From NCBI GenBank assembly GCA_015680685.1, contig MNCI01004940.1:148817-212816 (forward strand): DNA of 64,000 nt, written 5' to 3'. This document shows positions 23,521 through 35,384 of the stretch, piece after piece. This stretch comes from Gnetum montanum (lineage: Eukaryota > Streptophyta > Gnetopsida > Gnetales > Gnetaceae). The notes under the pieces were generated by a model. That model searched no databases. It saw only the letters and a program-made list of their open reading frames with translations, and was not told where the DNA came from. Every line of letters begins with the position of its first letter. Position 1 is the stretch's first letter. Both the position numbers and the translations under genes were made by a program.

Positions 23521-23889
23521 TTAGGGGTATGACCATGCAAAGGTTGTTGACCACTTGTTTATTACCTCTAGCAAACTTTCTTTTGGCTTGGGTGAGAGCT
23601 TTGCGTTGATGATCACCAGTTTTCTATTTTTAAGGGTCACGTATTCCAAATCAATGGGTAATGATTTTAAATCAAGGGGCTCTTGTTTAAACTCCTTAGG
23701 AATCTCCAACTGTCCCCAATTGATGTTCTCTAAGTTAAGGGTTGGAAGTTGGCCACGAACTTGCTCAAGTACGTCTGTGCTTTCAATGTAAGCACTAGTT
23801 ATTCCCTCAGCTAGTTCCATGCAGGTTGTCGAGTTGTTCTCTTTATCAGCCATTAGCCACTGGGTGTTTTCTTGTTGTGTGGCTGTCAC
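23521..23889 (-). CDS. Pol linker between protease and RT, element C
   Basis: An open stretch of 122 codons with no catalytic residues. It holds INWGQLEIPKEFKQEPLDLK, LPIDLEYVTLKNRK and SLLEVINKWSTTFAWSYP. This pattern (basic linker, 'LKxLPxxLxY', then 'AWSYP') precedes RT in non-chromodomain plant Gypsy elements. It joins the RT start RRLNPKLKQ in the next frame. It is part of the polyprotein, not a separate gene. Confidence 0.7.
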   Translation of the reverse strand: MTATQQENTQWLMADKENNSTTCMELAEGITSAYIESTDVLEQVRGQLPTLNLENINWGQLEIPKEFKQEPLDLKSLPIDLEYVTLKNRKLVIINAKLSPKPKESLLEVINKWSTTFAWSYP

Positions 23890-23952
23890 GTATAGGCACT
23901 TTTGGATGTCAACATCCTATGCACACCGATTGCATGCAGGTAGTGTTAAACT

Positions 23953-24411
23953 TCACGTTACCCATGACTTCTGCATGCAATGACACCCTGTGTCACTATA
24001 TGCGATGCATGGAACTCTTTTCCTCTCAATTTTTCCAAAAGTGTTTGTCTTGGATATTTCTAGGGAAAGGTTGTAAATTCCCAAGCATGCGTCGATTGTA
24101 TTCAGCCATGCCCTTCCCATTATAATTGGGAAATCCCCTTTGTCATTGTTTATTTGGATCACTAGGAAATCAGCTGGATATGACCATCCACTGACAGTGG
24201 TAACAATGTCCTCAACCTGTCCCAAAGGGACAGTGATGGATTGGTCAGCCAACTCTAGGCGAACATTTCTCTTCTTAAGTGGAGGCAAGTTCGAGGCTTT
24301 ATATAGTTCTTGTGAGATTAAGTTGACCCCAAAACCTGAGTCGAGGAGAGCCTTATGGGGTTCATTCCCAGCGACTTGGAGATAAACTAGGGGGACTCCT
24401 AGGTCTGACAA
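23953..24411 (-). CDS. Aspartic protease (retropepsin), element C
   Basis: An open 152-codon stretch that would cut the Gag-Pol polyprotein. It begins with MSDLGVPLVYLQVAGNEPHK, then the active site ALLDSGFGVNLIS with intact D-S-G, the strand VRLELADQSITVPLG, GWSYPADFLVIQIN and GRAWLNTIDACLG, which fits the hydrophobic-Gly part of the fold. The chain then runs to a Cys-containing end. It is the most intact protease in the window and serves as reference for A and B. The annotated Met is only the first in the open frame; the domain would be released from a longer chain. Confidence 0.82.
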   Translation of the reverse strand: MSDLGVPLVYLQVAGNEPHKALLDSGFGVNLISQELYKASNLPPLKKRNVRLELADQSITVPLGQVEDIVTTVSGWSYPADFLVIQINNDKGDFPIIMGRAWLNTIDACLGIYNLSLEISKTNTFGKIERKRVPCIAYSDTGCHCMQKSWVT

Positions 24412-24438
24412 TTTCTTTGGGAGGTGGTCGACCTTGAT

Positions 24439-26973
24439 CTAGTTGGTTACGGTATGTGTTAACATAACTGTGTGCATTGGATGTGATTTCTCTGTCGAAG
24501 GGTTTCTTGAAACCTTATTTGGTATGGGAGTGTTAGGATGCTCAACCGCTTGTGAAGGCGAAGACTTAGTTGGATTGTTGATCCTAAGGAAGGGTATTTT
24601 TGGTGTATGATTGTTAGAACCAACTAATATTGGAGATTTAGGAGCCTTTGCAGTGTTGGGTTGCCATGGTTGAGTGGGGTTAACCTTAGGCTTTGTTGGA
24701 GCTATTGGCGGTGGGGCTACTGGTGCAAGAGATGTAGGTGGAATTGGAGGATAGTGTGGGTAGGGAGCGTTTCCCAAAGGAGAAGGAATCTTGAAGTACT
24801 CCTGAACCTAGTAGTAACGTGGGCGGCTTATGTGACCTATAGAGTCACTTGGAGAAATTGGCTGCTGCACATAATAACCATAAGGATCGGGCTGCTAGTA
24901 AGGGTACTATTGTGTTGGCGGTGGCATCCCCCATGACTATGGGTATTGCCACTGCTGATGCTGTCCGATGGGCTGTGGCGGAGTTCCACTTGGATAATAT
25001 GTTAAGGGTTGGTGGAACTGCCTTGGGTTACCTTCTGGATAAGGTAACCTGCGGGGTGTTTGCCATTGGTTGAGTCTTGGATTGAGTGCATACATCCCAG
25101 ACTCCTATAGATGTGAGATAATGGGGCAACATCCCTTAGGATGTTCATAGTAGCAGACCCCACATCCACTATCATCGTCTGAATCAGAATCCTTAGCCAC
25201 ATCGGAGTTAGTGATTTTTCCCTTACCCTTGTTATGTGCAAGGCCTAAATCTCTCCGCTGTTGCTTACCTTTCTCACTACTTGGTTAAACCTTAGACTCT
25301 TCTACAATTTTCAAGACTATTTCAATTCTTGAATCTAAGGAATCCCAAATTTTGTCTACCTTGGCCGATACCTCGGTTGTTAACTTTTGGATCGGCAAAG
25401 TTTTCCGATTCACCAACTCTTCGATTGGTGACTCATCTTCTTCATCACAAAACTTCACTACCTTCTTTTGAAGGGAGGGATCACGGTTGTACTCTTCTAC
25501 ACTTTCCCTTTTTTGTAGCTCACCGTCTTTGTTTGCTACTTGCTCCAACAAGCTATGTACTTCATGGGCTCTAAGTTGTGAGAGTCTCCCTTGGGCATAA
25601 GTTCCAAGGGTTCTTCTAGTTTCATTCCTTAGCCCATCCACGATGTGGCAAAGTTGATCCCGCTGAGCATACCCATGGCCCAAGCAACGATTTAACAATG
25701 TGTAGTAGTGGGCCATGGCAGCATCCAAGGGTTTGTGATGACCTTGCTTCTAGCCTTGGATCTGCTTACGCAAATTGGACACTCTGGAGTACATTTGATA
25801 TTTTTCGTTGAATAGTTCTAGCATCGTACTCCACCTCCTAATGGTTTCTGGTTCTAAGGACCAGTACCAACTCTCTGCTTCTTTGGTGAGTGTCCTTGGG
25901 AACAACTTGAGCTTCTGCCACTCATTTTCTATATTCTGCAAGGCACAGGCATCGTGGAATGCCTGTAAATGATTTTGCGAATTAGCATTGTATCCCCCTT
26001 CAAACCGTGGGATGTTGTTCATGTCTAATCGTTTGATCTGGCTATCCTTTAAATGCCTTGTGGGAATCCTAACTGCCTCTGTTATGTTAAGCATACTTCG
26101 GGTTGCAAGTAGGGGCTCGTCATGATCATCTCTTTCATGATGCCTGTGATGTTTGTGTTGTTCCCTACTCTCCCTACGTCCTTGCCCTTATCCTCTCTCT
26201 CGAGTTTCCTATTGAGGTCTTTCATCCTTTTTACTTTTATCCTCACCCTTGTGTTCATGGTGGCTATGCCCAGATGTGGAAGGAGAGGTTGAATGATGGG
26301 AAGAAGGGGAAGAAGAAGGGGAACCATCACCATGACGATGTTTCTTGCCTTCTCTTCAACTACTACAGCCCCGATCGTTGTGATGATCAAAGTGCCCATC
26401 CTTAGCATGAGTGGTTGTTCCCTCTGTGAATAGTTCATGTTCACAGGCATCAGAACCAGGGATATGTATTGTTGATCGTAGTTTCTGATACTCAACCTCC
26501 TCACCATCGTTAGGAGGGGGAACATCATTTGTTAAAGAACCTGTGATAAAGGGTTCCTCATCTCCTATTTCGCTAAGGACGTGCAGGGCTTTGCCCTTCA
26601 GAAAGGTATGTTGACTCTCCTGCCTTAAGTCTCGAATACGTTGGGCATCTGTGGGATGATAATCCCTTGTGTCAGAATCTTCTGCAACGTATTCAACATA
26701 AAGTTCTGTCATGCCAGTCTATGCCAAAGCACAGAGAAGCATGTTAGGGATAGCACGATCTGGAGGTAACACTATGTTACGAAACAAATCTCTCCAGCGC
26801 AACTGTTCATCTTGATGGAGGATAAAGGTAAGATCAGGCACATACTCATCGAGATGAGTATATGTCACCCTATATTGCTTAGGACTTGGCTGGTTTTGGT
26901 TATGTTTTTTATCTTGCCGACTGTCTTGTGTGTGGTCCTTAGGTGGTGAGTTGCTCTTATGAGAAGAAGGCAT
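24439..26973 (-). pseudogene. Gag polyprotein, element C
   Basis: Start at 26973 (MPSSHKSNSPPKDHTQ), 141 bases from the LTR. Order: N-terminal domain with EYVPDLTFILHQDEQLRWRD (26973-26719, then a stop); a domain to about 26356 with DYHPTDAQRIRDLRQ; an Arg/His-rich stretch broken into frames (26530-26095); the capsid domain at 26094-25750 with IPRFEGGYNANSQNHLQAFH and LEPETIRRWSTM; a second capsid part at 25728-25285 (MDAAMAHYYTLLNRCLGHGY, ETRRTLGTYAQGRLSQL); the zinc knuckle CGVCYYEHPKGCC at about 25165; and a Pro/Gln-rich tail (about 25080-24439). Stops at about 26716, 25745 and 25100 inactivate it. Confidence 0.8.
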
Positions 26974-27095
26974 TTTGATCGGTGTGCTAATTTCACCGTT
27001 ATATAAATTTTTTCTTGATTAACTTGAAGGTTCGTTAAGGCTCACAATGGTGTGAGTGATATCCCTTATGTTCTATTAGGCGCACAAACACTTAG

Positions 27096-27113
27096 TCCTC
27101 GACAACGGCTCCA
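27096..27113 (-). other. Primer-binding site (tRNA-Asp variant), element C
   Basis: TCCTCGACAACGGCTCCA, one base from the LTR. Its CTCGACAA core differs from A and B and resembles D. It still matches the 3' end of tRNA-Asp at most positions. Confidence 0.82.
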
Positions 27114-27114
27114 A

Positions 27115-27961
27115 TGATGAGTGGCGAGGTACCCCTACACTCAACCATACGAAACGAGCATAGCACACATGATCCGGTCGAACTCTACAGACTAAATTCC
27201 TAAATGCCCCATGGAACACTTGGGGTTAATCATTCATTGTCTTCCTAGACTTACTTGTTGTTTTCACGGTGTATGGTTAAGTAAGTCCGAGGTAAATGAT
27301 TTTTTTGGTCTTTTCTGGTTTCATGTCTTCTATACTAAGAGCAAAGGGTTGAGAAACTAGCTAACTCTAACTAAGTTCCTAAGTCTAAATTAGCTAGCAT
27401 CAGCATTCGTTCCCACTTACCGTACACACCCTAAACTATGCAACTGTGGCTACCAAATGCTAATCATCACTAGGATCACCACACGTAATGCACGTGCTCG
27501 AAGTGGTCGTACTGAGGCACCTAACTAGCCTAAGTGTGACGAGCAGCCGATTCCTTGATTAGCCGTACACATTCGTCAATGCTCGTAAACAAGTCGTACT
27601 CATGTCATGCTAACAACAGGTAAGAAATAACATGTAATAAAACCTATCCATGTACTGCAATGTTTATCCACAAAGCTCATCTTTATTGCTGTACACAACT
27701 TGCATTCAGGTACAAAGCTGCTCGAATAAAGAACCGTTCACTTGGGGGACTCCTACTGTGGGCACATGGAAAATATTCTATCTCTGGGGTGATCAATCCA
27801 CCAGAGCTTTGCTACTTCTAGCTTAGGATTCGAAATGAGGGGAGTGCTGCCTCTTATTTATAGATTTGGCGGTGGACCGCGATATCGCATACGCGATATC
27901 ACAGGGACGATGCAATATCGCGTACGTGATATCACGGCTCATGCGATATCACATCTCATCA
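27115..27961 (-). repeat. 5' LTR of element C
   Basis: 847 bp, TGATGAGTGG to CATCTCATCA. A minus-strand TATA-like TCTATAAATAAGAGG is at about 27851-27865. Upstream of it are palindromic boxes such as GCGATATCGC (27890s), GCGATATCAC, GCAATATCGC and GTGATATCAC up to 27953. This LTR keeps the U3 end that its 3' partner has lost. Confidence 0.9.
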
Positions 27962-29493
27962 CTTTTGTTGTAATAAATAGATCCAACTCTTTCTAGAATA
28001 ATCATAAATAAAATAAGCATAATACATATAACCTCAAAGAGAATGTGTTTTAATATCTTTAATTGATTCACATACATCACTATGTACTAGTTCTAATATC
28101 TAAAGAGATTTAGCATTACTTTGAAAATTGTGATGCCTCTATTTACCATGTAGACAATGATGACAGAAATCCAAAGAATCTTTTGAAAGCTTAAATTTAC
28201 CTTGCTTGTAAAGTTCCTTAAGTCCTTTTTCACTAGGATGTACCATTCTTTTATGCCACAAATCAATACTTTAATTTAAATCAAGAACTACAAATGCACT
28301 TAATTTCTGCTTTAATGTCTTAGCTCCTAATTTATACAACTTTCCTATTTTAATTTCAAAAGCCAAAAGAGATGAACCATGTAGTATTGAACATTTCGCA
28401 TCTCCAAAGAGGACAATTAGTCTTGCATCATCCAATTCACTTATAGACAACAGATTTTTAGTGAGTGTTGGAACATGATGTACATTGGAAATCAATTTAA
28501 CTACTCCATTGTTAAACTAAAACTTTACCTTTTCATAACCTATAACTTTGCATAAACAATCATTACCCAATCTTACCATTTCAAGATTAGATCATGTATA
28601 CTCATTAAACCAATCGACATGTGGAATGTAGTGATGAGATGCACCTGAGTTCACATAGCATGAATACGTATCAAGATTATCAAAAGATGAGACAACATAC
28701 AAATCTTCCTCTTGAGTAGGAGGGGCTTGATCACTTTTTGATATATTACTCTATTTGCCCTTTTTTGGAGGGGCTTTAAAATATTTCTTTACATGACCAA
28801 ATTTACCACAATTCCAACATTTATGTATCCTCTTTAAAAAATTTTGAGGCTTATTCTTAAATTAGGGCCTCTTAACACACTCTAGCTTTACATCATTTTT
28901 CATAAATAATACATCATTTTTAGGAGTAGAAGTTTTCCTTCTTTCTTGCTTAGACAAAAATTGACGAACAATATTATCAAAAATAAAGCTAGTGGATGTA
29001 TTACTTACGACCATCACAAATGTCTCCCATGAATCTGGAAGTGTGCTGAGAAGTGTGATGCATTGACCTTCCTCATCCATTTTCACCTCCATAGATTGTA
29101 ACTAATGAACTAGTTTGTTAAAGATATTCAAGTGTTCTATAATGGTAGTACCTTCAACCATTTTACAATCATACAATCATTTCTTCAAAAACAACTTATT
29201 GGTTAGGGACTCTATTTGATACAAAGCTTGCAATTTATCTCATAAATCTTTATTAGAAGAAACATTGGAAACATTCATCAATACGAAATTTGAAGGACCT
29301 AAAAGAATTGTACTTATCACCTATAGGTTCAACTTTTCCCACTCTTCATCAAACATTTTATTAGGCTTAACTCCTGAAATTGCATTATGCAGGTCCTTTT
29401 CAATGAGGAGAGCCTACATCTTAATCTTCAATAATCCATAGTTAGACCCATTAAACATTTCAATTTCAATTTTGGATAGAGAGTTGGCCATGA
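27962..29493 (-). pseudogene. Copia gag, protease and integrase N-terminus
   Basis: Gag starts at about 29493 (MANSLSKIEIEMFNGSNYG) and contains LLSTLPDSWETFVMVVSNTS (about 29060). The zinc knuckle CWNCGKFGHVKKYF (about 28825) has lost its last Cys (Tyr). The protease site reads VNSGASHH (about 28660), where D-S-G is expected, so it has no catalytic Asp. The integrase leader VHHVPTLTKNLLSISELDD (28480) and a CHHCLHGKHR-type zinc motif (about 28160) follow. The integrase start (VHSDVC, DYSRKSWIYLL) runs into the element C insertion. Stops are many. Confidence 0.85.
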
Positions 29494-29533
29494 TTTTTTC
29501 CTACAATTACTTGAAAAAACAATAGTGGTGCAT

Positions 29534-29553
29534 GGAACCTTGCTATGATACTA
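29534..29553 (-). other. Copia primer-binding site (initiator tRNA-Met)
   Basis: On the minus strand the bases read TAGTATCATAGCAAGGTTCC, close to the usual Copia TGGTATCAGAGC followed by AGGTTCC. It lies about 40 bases upstream of the gag start at 29493. Confidence 0.65.
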
Positions 29554-29572
29554 CTTATTATTCCTAGTCATT

Positions 29573-30050
29573 TGTTCCAATATAATATTATATTTAAAGA
29601 AAACTACAAAAATAAGAAAAACAAAAAGTTACCCTAGGGAAAACCTTTAAGGTGAAAAACTTAGCAGAAAATTGGCTCTTAGATTGTTAGTAGTAGCACA
29701 ACTTCAAGATTGAAGCATAGAGAGAATCAATGAGACTAATGGAGAAGAATTGCAAGGGATGATTACAACTTAGACATTGGTCATTATTATGCTGTATTAT
29801 TATATCAAGGATGCTCCCCTACAACTCCTTATACATTACTAGAGTTACAAAATAAACTCAAAAATAAAAAAGTTAAGGTAGTTTATTTTGGTGGGGATAA
29901 GCATGAGACAAAATATAAAATAGATAAAAATATAAGGTAGAAATATCCAGAAAAAATCAAGGCAGATTTGCCTTTGTCCACCTTATAGTGTTTAGGGGGT
30001 AATTTATCCCTTTTGGCTATATTTCAAGCTACTTGAAGATGGTAAGTACA
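29573..30050 (-). repeat. Probable 5' LTR of the Copia element
   Basis: This lies just upstream of the primer-binding site on the minus strand and begins TGTTCCAATATAAT. A promoter-like TATAAGGAGTTGTAGGGGAG is at about 29817-29836 on the minus strand. Without the partner LTR in the window, the outer end is only a guess. Confidence 0.45.
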
Positions 30051-30325
30051 AAAAATTTGTAACAACTAAAATAACATATGTAGAAAAATAAATTTAAACT
30101 TCATCATCCATAGGACATGATAAATAAAACTTACGCATTTAATAAATGCTTATGATGGTGCTTTTTAGCTACATCTTCAAGCAAATAAACTTCTAGTAAA
30201 AGTTGAACAATTAATTTATTTTCAGGAGTATTAATTTTTTTATTTTGGAGGCTCAACAATGAGAAGCTTTTAGCTTTCATTACTATTTATTCTTTATTAT
30301 TTATTGATGTATTTTTTTATCTTTA

Positions 30326-30592
30326 GAGAGAGTGTTCTTCTTCTCTTTACAAGAAACCCTCTTTAGTAAAAAGTGAAAGCCCATGAGGGCATTTTTGAGT
30401 AAGGGTAAGGCCTAATCCTTTTCCTACCTTGGAGGGGAGGTTATTCAAGATTGGTTGTAAAGATAAAAACCTGAATAGGCAACCCCAACACTGTTGGAAT
30501 TTTTCTTTAGAATTTCTCTTTGATGACCTAATGTACTTTAAACTTTTTAAATGTTAGTATTCATCTTTTTAGGTCCAAAACTTGACTCCCAA
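30326..30592 (-). repeat. Inverted-repeat arm 1 (LTR-like fragment)
   Basis: About 265 bases resembling the reverse complement of 36490-36745, with shared runs such as 'cttcttctcttta', 'tcaagattggttgtaa' and 'tttagaatttctctttgatga'. The partner starts after a polypurine-like GGTGGGGGA and a TGTCA end, so both are best read as fragments of one LTR family in opposite directions. Confidence 0.5.
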
Positions 30593-32128
30593 ATAAATAC
30601 TTAGATAATTTTAATACTTGTAAAACAATATAAGCATATAAACCAACTTGAAAACTTAATAACTTATAAATTTCTTGAAAATCCACATTAATTTATCAAT
30701 GTCCACTTAGGCCTTATTACAACTAAAAACTCATATTCATAACTAAAATAAAAATTTATTAAATGGCCAAAACATGACATGAAATACATATATAAATATC
30801 ATTCATTTGGAAACCATTTCTTAGACACTAACACTTCTCTTGCACACTTCAATCTAGGATTTGCATTGTCACCAAGAAACTCCATCCAAACCTCTTAACT
30901 AAAATCTACATGAAATGCATGTTGGAAAGTTTAGAACAAGTTCACAATAGAGGAAATAACCTTGATGCCATCCAGAAAAAATTTAGAATATGGTGTTTTT
31001 ATCTAATTGAACAATAATCTTGTAAGCAAGTGGAACTTATGGCTAAAGTAGTGCTCTTGATCTCGGTCACACTTATGATCAAGGTGATGCTTATAACATA
31101 GGTGACTCTTCTCCATAGGAAGTACTTTAATCAAGGTGGTAGTACACCCAAACAATGTTTCTCAATATACCAATGTGGTACTTATAACTAAATCATGCTT
31201 TTGATATAAGCAACACTTTTCTATTTCACTTGCCACTTCGAATCTTACTATTCTACTCTATTTCATTTGGCTAAAGCATGGCTTTCTAAATGACTAATAT
31301 TCTATGAGATTTTTTTCAAAAGGACATATAGCTACTAAGAGCAAACAATCACTACAAAAAAGAACAATACATTTATACATGAGATCATGATTCTAAAGGA
31401 AACAATACCTCTCAAACTAAGCAAAGAAATAGAATTCATTAATGCCAATGAAATTTTGAATAGCAAAAATGTTGAGAAGATGGATTTCTCCAAAGGGAGT
31501 AAAATGAAAATATTAGTGGTAGCATTTTAGTCAAAAATATGAAAAAGTAAAACCTAGTTGAAAATAAGAATTGAAATTTTCGTTCAAAGTGGGTGTAGAG
31601 ATTTCCATTCATTCATCTAATTCCTTTAGAAAACATAACGAATGATATTACAAAGTATTGTTACAAAATATGCAAAATGATGGAAGAAAAAAGAAGAATT
31701 CAACTTGTCAATAAAGTTAGATACAATTGAAAAATATTGTAATAACTCTTATTATAGAGTTTTAAATGAAGATGAAACTATGGAGAACCAAACATTATGG
31801 TGAAGCGTAAATACTTACATGCATTAAAAAAGAAAGAGCTTTACAATGAGTGGAATAGAAAAAAAATGAAAAATAAGACTCTAGGTACTGTTGATCTAAT
31901 TATTGAATAAAAGAATAAGAAACCTGTGGACTTAAAGAAAATTTAATTCATCACAATTTTTCCCTTGTTGAAACAAAACCAATAATAGACACATCAATGC
32001 ATAAAACAAATTTTAAAATTGTTAACATAGTAATACTTATACATAGCCATTGGTCAATTCTAAGCCTATTGAAAATTGAAATTTTTTTAAAGAATGTGGA
32101 AAGATAAGAGCTTAGATAAAAACTTAAG

Positions 32129-32490
32129 AAGATAGAATTTTTTAGTTTGTCCCTTGATGAGGTTGTGACTATTAATTTTATTACTTGGTTGTCTATCCAT
32201 GCTTATCTTGTTGAAGACTTTGAATGGGCGAAAATCTTATTTACTCATCCTCCAAAAGGTTGAAGAAAGGTGCATAGTTAACTTACCATACAAGCTACTT
32301 TATCTATTTTGAAACATATTGTTGGTCTTAGTAAAAAAACGAGTTTGAAAAAAGCTTATTTTCTTAGCTACATATAGGACTACTAACAGATAGGGTTGTA
32401 GAACAACATTGTGTATAAGAATGCAAACATCAACAATGTTATATATGATATTTGTACATTGTGTTGCACATCTCATGAATTTGGCATATA
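32129..32490 (+). pseudogene. Possible hAT-like transposase relic
   Basis: One plus-strand frame reads KIEFFSLSLDEVVTINFITW then LSIHAYLVEDF for about 45 codons without a stop. This resembles the start of the catalytic domain of plant hAT-related (zinc-finger/MYM-like) transposase genes, where a 'SxDExTxxxxxxWLSIHxY' pattern is common. The next 70 codons contain stops but keep a LSKK...YF...GL pattern and a Cys/His end (TLCCTSHEFGI) that could match the later part. This is recall of a pattern, not an alignment. Confidence 0.33.
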
Positions 32491-33150
32491 ACATTTTGGG
32501 TAAGTTTTTCAAGTAAATTAAATTTAGGAACTAACTAACCATTTGTATGCTTTTTTAAAGCATAGTTCGTAAAGAATAGAAGAGTTCATCAATTGAAAAA
32601 AGGATTGACCAACAATAAAAAGATGTTGAAGAATAATGATACCATATGGGTATCTTTGATGAATCTAGTGGCTAGATTTATATTAGAATATGTAAGAATT
32701 ATTAGGTATATGTAAAATAATAGGAAGAAAACATATACTTGTAGTGAATTATATTTCTAATTGACATATTTCTATAACCTTTTAATAGAAGTAGGTTTTA
32801 ATTGCTATTTTAACCTTATATTTTACATTCTAATCTTTTGTTTAACTTTTTAATTCTAAATTTTTGTATAAATTTATCTAACATCACATTTGTTTTCTAT
32901 TTTTCTTTTATCTTTATAGGTATTATTCCAATGCTCTATAAAATAAATTTCCTAGTAAAAATTACCTAGTAATGTAACATCTATATCATTGAGTTTGGAA
33001 GTTGCAAGAAACAAACTTGTATTGTAATCAAATAATTATACATCAAGGATGGCCAATGTTTTAAGGATCCTTAGATTGAACATTGGCATATGAAAAAAAA
33101 ATTGAACCATCCAAGAATATTACTCAAACACAATAGTATTGTTGATGCCA

Positions 33151-35330
33151 ACATTGCCCATGCTAGGCATGGTTCCATGATCAACAAGTCTAATCCCTTA
33201 GCACTGAGCACAAAGAAAGTTAATTTGTACAAGCATGTCTTGGGGCCCGATTCATAATGGTGAGCTTGTGGCAGTGGTTACATTACCTCACCATGATGGC
33301 ATGGATGTAATGGCCTAGGTGGTGTACGTTACATAATGGCCGCAGAGGTGGCATAACCAATGATGGTGATGCCAGGATTTACGTGCATTATAGGAGTTAT
33401 GTTAGAGAGAACTGATGGTGGTGGAGAACGTGGTGGGAGTTATGTTTGGGTGGTGCCATGAGTTATGTTTGTTGGTGGTGGAAGTAATGATGTGGTGGTC
33501 CTGGGCATTATAGAAGTTTCTTAATGGCCTAGGTGGTGGATGTAACAAACATAAGACATAGGCATTTAAATAGGTAGATGAGTGGCTATAGAAGGTGAGG
33601 AGTGGATGTTGTTAGGGTAGGAGGCATGGTGGCCTCCTTTCTCTCTAGTGCAATGACGTGATGCTAGATGGCAAGTAGCACATGCAGCCTCCCCTTTATC
33701 TCTTACAATAATAGGATGCGTTGTAAATAGTTGTGGAGGAAAGCAAGGGACTCTCACCACTAGTGGAGGGGCTAAGCAACAGTGGTAGGTAGATCATCTA
33801 TCAAAAACTTCCCTCTCTAGAGGAAACTAGCAAATGGTAGTTTCTCTTTCTTTGGCATATCATCATTGACCAACCTCTCCCCTCTTTAGCAGGGCATATG
33901 ATGGTGGTGATCACAACAAAAATGGTGGCAACATGGTGGCAGATGACTGGAAAAACCTACAACCTTCCTTTTCTCTCACTAGAGCCAGCCTCTCTCTCAT
34001 TGGGGCTAGCCTCTCTCTCATGTGGGTATGGCCTCCTTTTTCTCTTATGTAGTGATGTGGTGCCAGATGATAGGTAGCACCTACAGCCTTTCCTCTCTCT
34101 CTTGCAACACCAAGGCACATTGTAGATGGTTGTGAGGAGAAGCAAGGGACTCTCAACACTAGTGGGAAGTTGAGCAATAGGTAGTAGGTGGATCATCTAT
34201 TGAGGACTCAAGCTTTATAGGAAACTAATAGATAATTTCCCTTTATTTGGCATATCATCATTGACCAACCGCTTCCCTCTTCGGTAAGGCATGTGACAGT
34301 GGTGATCATGACAACAACAATGGAATGTGGTAACTGTAGTTGGCTGTAGTAGGCGAACTCCCTATGTGGGGCACATGGCAAGCTATGGCAGGCCTCCCCT
34401 TTCCCGATTAGATCTTTGAGCGAGCTAGGAAACCAAAAAGTGATGGTTTTCTTTCTTTTTTCTTATGCCCCAGCAGGTAGCCTTCTCTCTTTCCCTAGGC
34501 AACAGCAGGTGTGGCATAGTACAAGTGTGGCATCAGTAATAAGTGGCATGATAGCAGCATGCATAGCATAGTGCACGATAGTAGTGCAGGTGGGTAGCAT
34601 CAACAGGTAGGCAAGCTCATAGTGATGATTTGCTCTAATAGCACATGATAGCTTAGAGTAGATAGTAGCAATATCTCTCTCTCTCCTCCCTTCCCCAGCA
34701 AATGGAAATGGACTAAACCATGGACTACAATGGCGACAATAACAGCAGACAATGGCAAGCCACATAGTCAATAATAGTTAGATTTCTCAGCCTCCCCTCA
34801 CTCTTGCAGGCATGTCAGCCAACAGTGTAGGCATGCGATAGTAATCAGCAACTATGGTAGGTGGTCTATCTTCTTTCTCTTTTGAGCAATGGTGAAGTTG
34901 TAACAGGTAGCCTCCCTGCATTTTTTGCCACCAATAGTAGGTTGTGTGGTTGGCAATAGTGAGCTAGATGGCGATGGAACACCAAATAAATCTCTCTCTC
35001 TCTCCCTCTTCCAGCAGCTATAAGCAGTGTTGGCTATGATAGCATCCGTGATGACAAGACAACACAAACTAACAATAGCAATAGGAGCTAGGGAAATTTT
35101 AATTTTTTAGTTACCTATTATATTCCTGAATTTCAAAGATAGTTATTTAAATTCCCTAATTTTTAAGTTTAATTTACATTTTTTGGAATTCCACATGGCC
35201 CTCTCTAGCTGAGACTATTCTCGAGTTTCCATACCCATACAGGAGGTGCCCTAGGCAATAGTCTCCTCATACAAGTTTTTTCCCCTAGTGTTGGTGCATC
35301 CAAAATTTATGCATCAACAACTATGTATGG
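33151..35330. repeat. G/T-rich and CT-rich noncoding region with ~400-bp duplication
   Basis: Composition changes here to GGTGG/GATGG and CTCTCT runs. A segment at about 33627-33920 recurs at about 34029-34316 with an offset near 398 bases; it includes 'gcaagggactctca', 'gtggatcatctat' and 'tttggcatatcatcattgaccaacc'. Short frames on the minus strand (33566-33760, 33911-34196, 34463-34771, 34852-35067) are in the biased sequence and look like chance. CT microsatellites are at about 34672-34685 and 34986-35002. Confidence 0.6.
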
Positions 35331-35384
35331 TAAAATATGTTTCAATTATAGAGAAAGTACCTTTTACCTTTAAGAATAAAATTT

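Larger units (their letters stand above)
18089..27961 (-). mobile_element. Gypsy element C, inserted in Copia integrase
   Basis: The best-preserved Gypsy copy here. LTRs are at 18089-18981 and 27115-27961. The flanking pentamers CTTGT (18084-18088) and CTTTT (27962-27966) form a target duplication with one mismatch. Genes on the minus strand: gag 26973-24439, protease 24411-23953, linker 23889-23521, RT/RNase H about 23480-22034, integrase about 21870-20756, then 1.8 kb of noncoding sequence. There are stops in gag and RT. A single N at 20246 hides missing sequence. Confidence 0.93.
6720..29572 (-). mobile_element. Old Ty1/copia element split by Gypsy B and C
   Basis: A Copia retrotransposon on the minus strand survives in three pieces: gag, protease and the start of integrase at 29493-27962; the rest of integrase and most of RT at 18088-16463; RNase H at 7155-6720. 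Element C sits inside integrase and element B inside the RT/RNase H linker. At both sites, deleting the insert plus one 5-base target copy brings the two Copia halves back in frame. The interval spans both Gypsy inserts. The 3' LTR was not found. Confidence 0.85.
30051..33150. other. AT-rich degenerate intergenic DNA
   Basis: There is no supportable intact gene. It holds one arm of an inverted-repeat pair (30326-30592) and a possible hAT transposase relic (32129-32490). The 70-codon frame at 32300-32512 on the minus strand overlaps that relic and is not credible as a gene. The rest shows only A/T-rich runs. Confidence 0.6.

Noticed and set aside
25140-25180. Shortened zinc knuckle CX2CX3HX4C in Gag as a novel motif
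   Set aside because: It is one residue shorter than the textbook knuckle, but similar 'CxxCGGxHxxxxC' forms are known from Athila/Tat-type plant Gags. It supports the classification and is not new.
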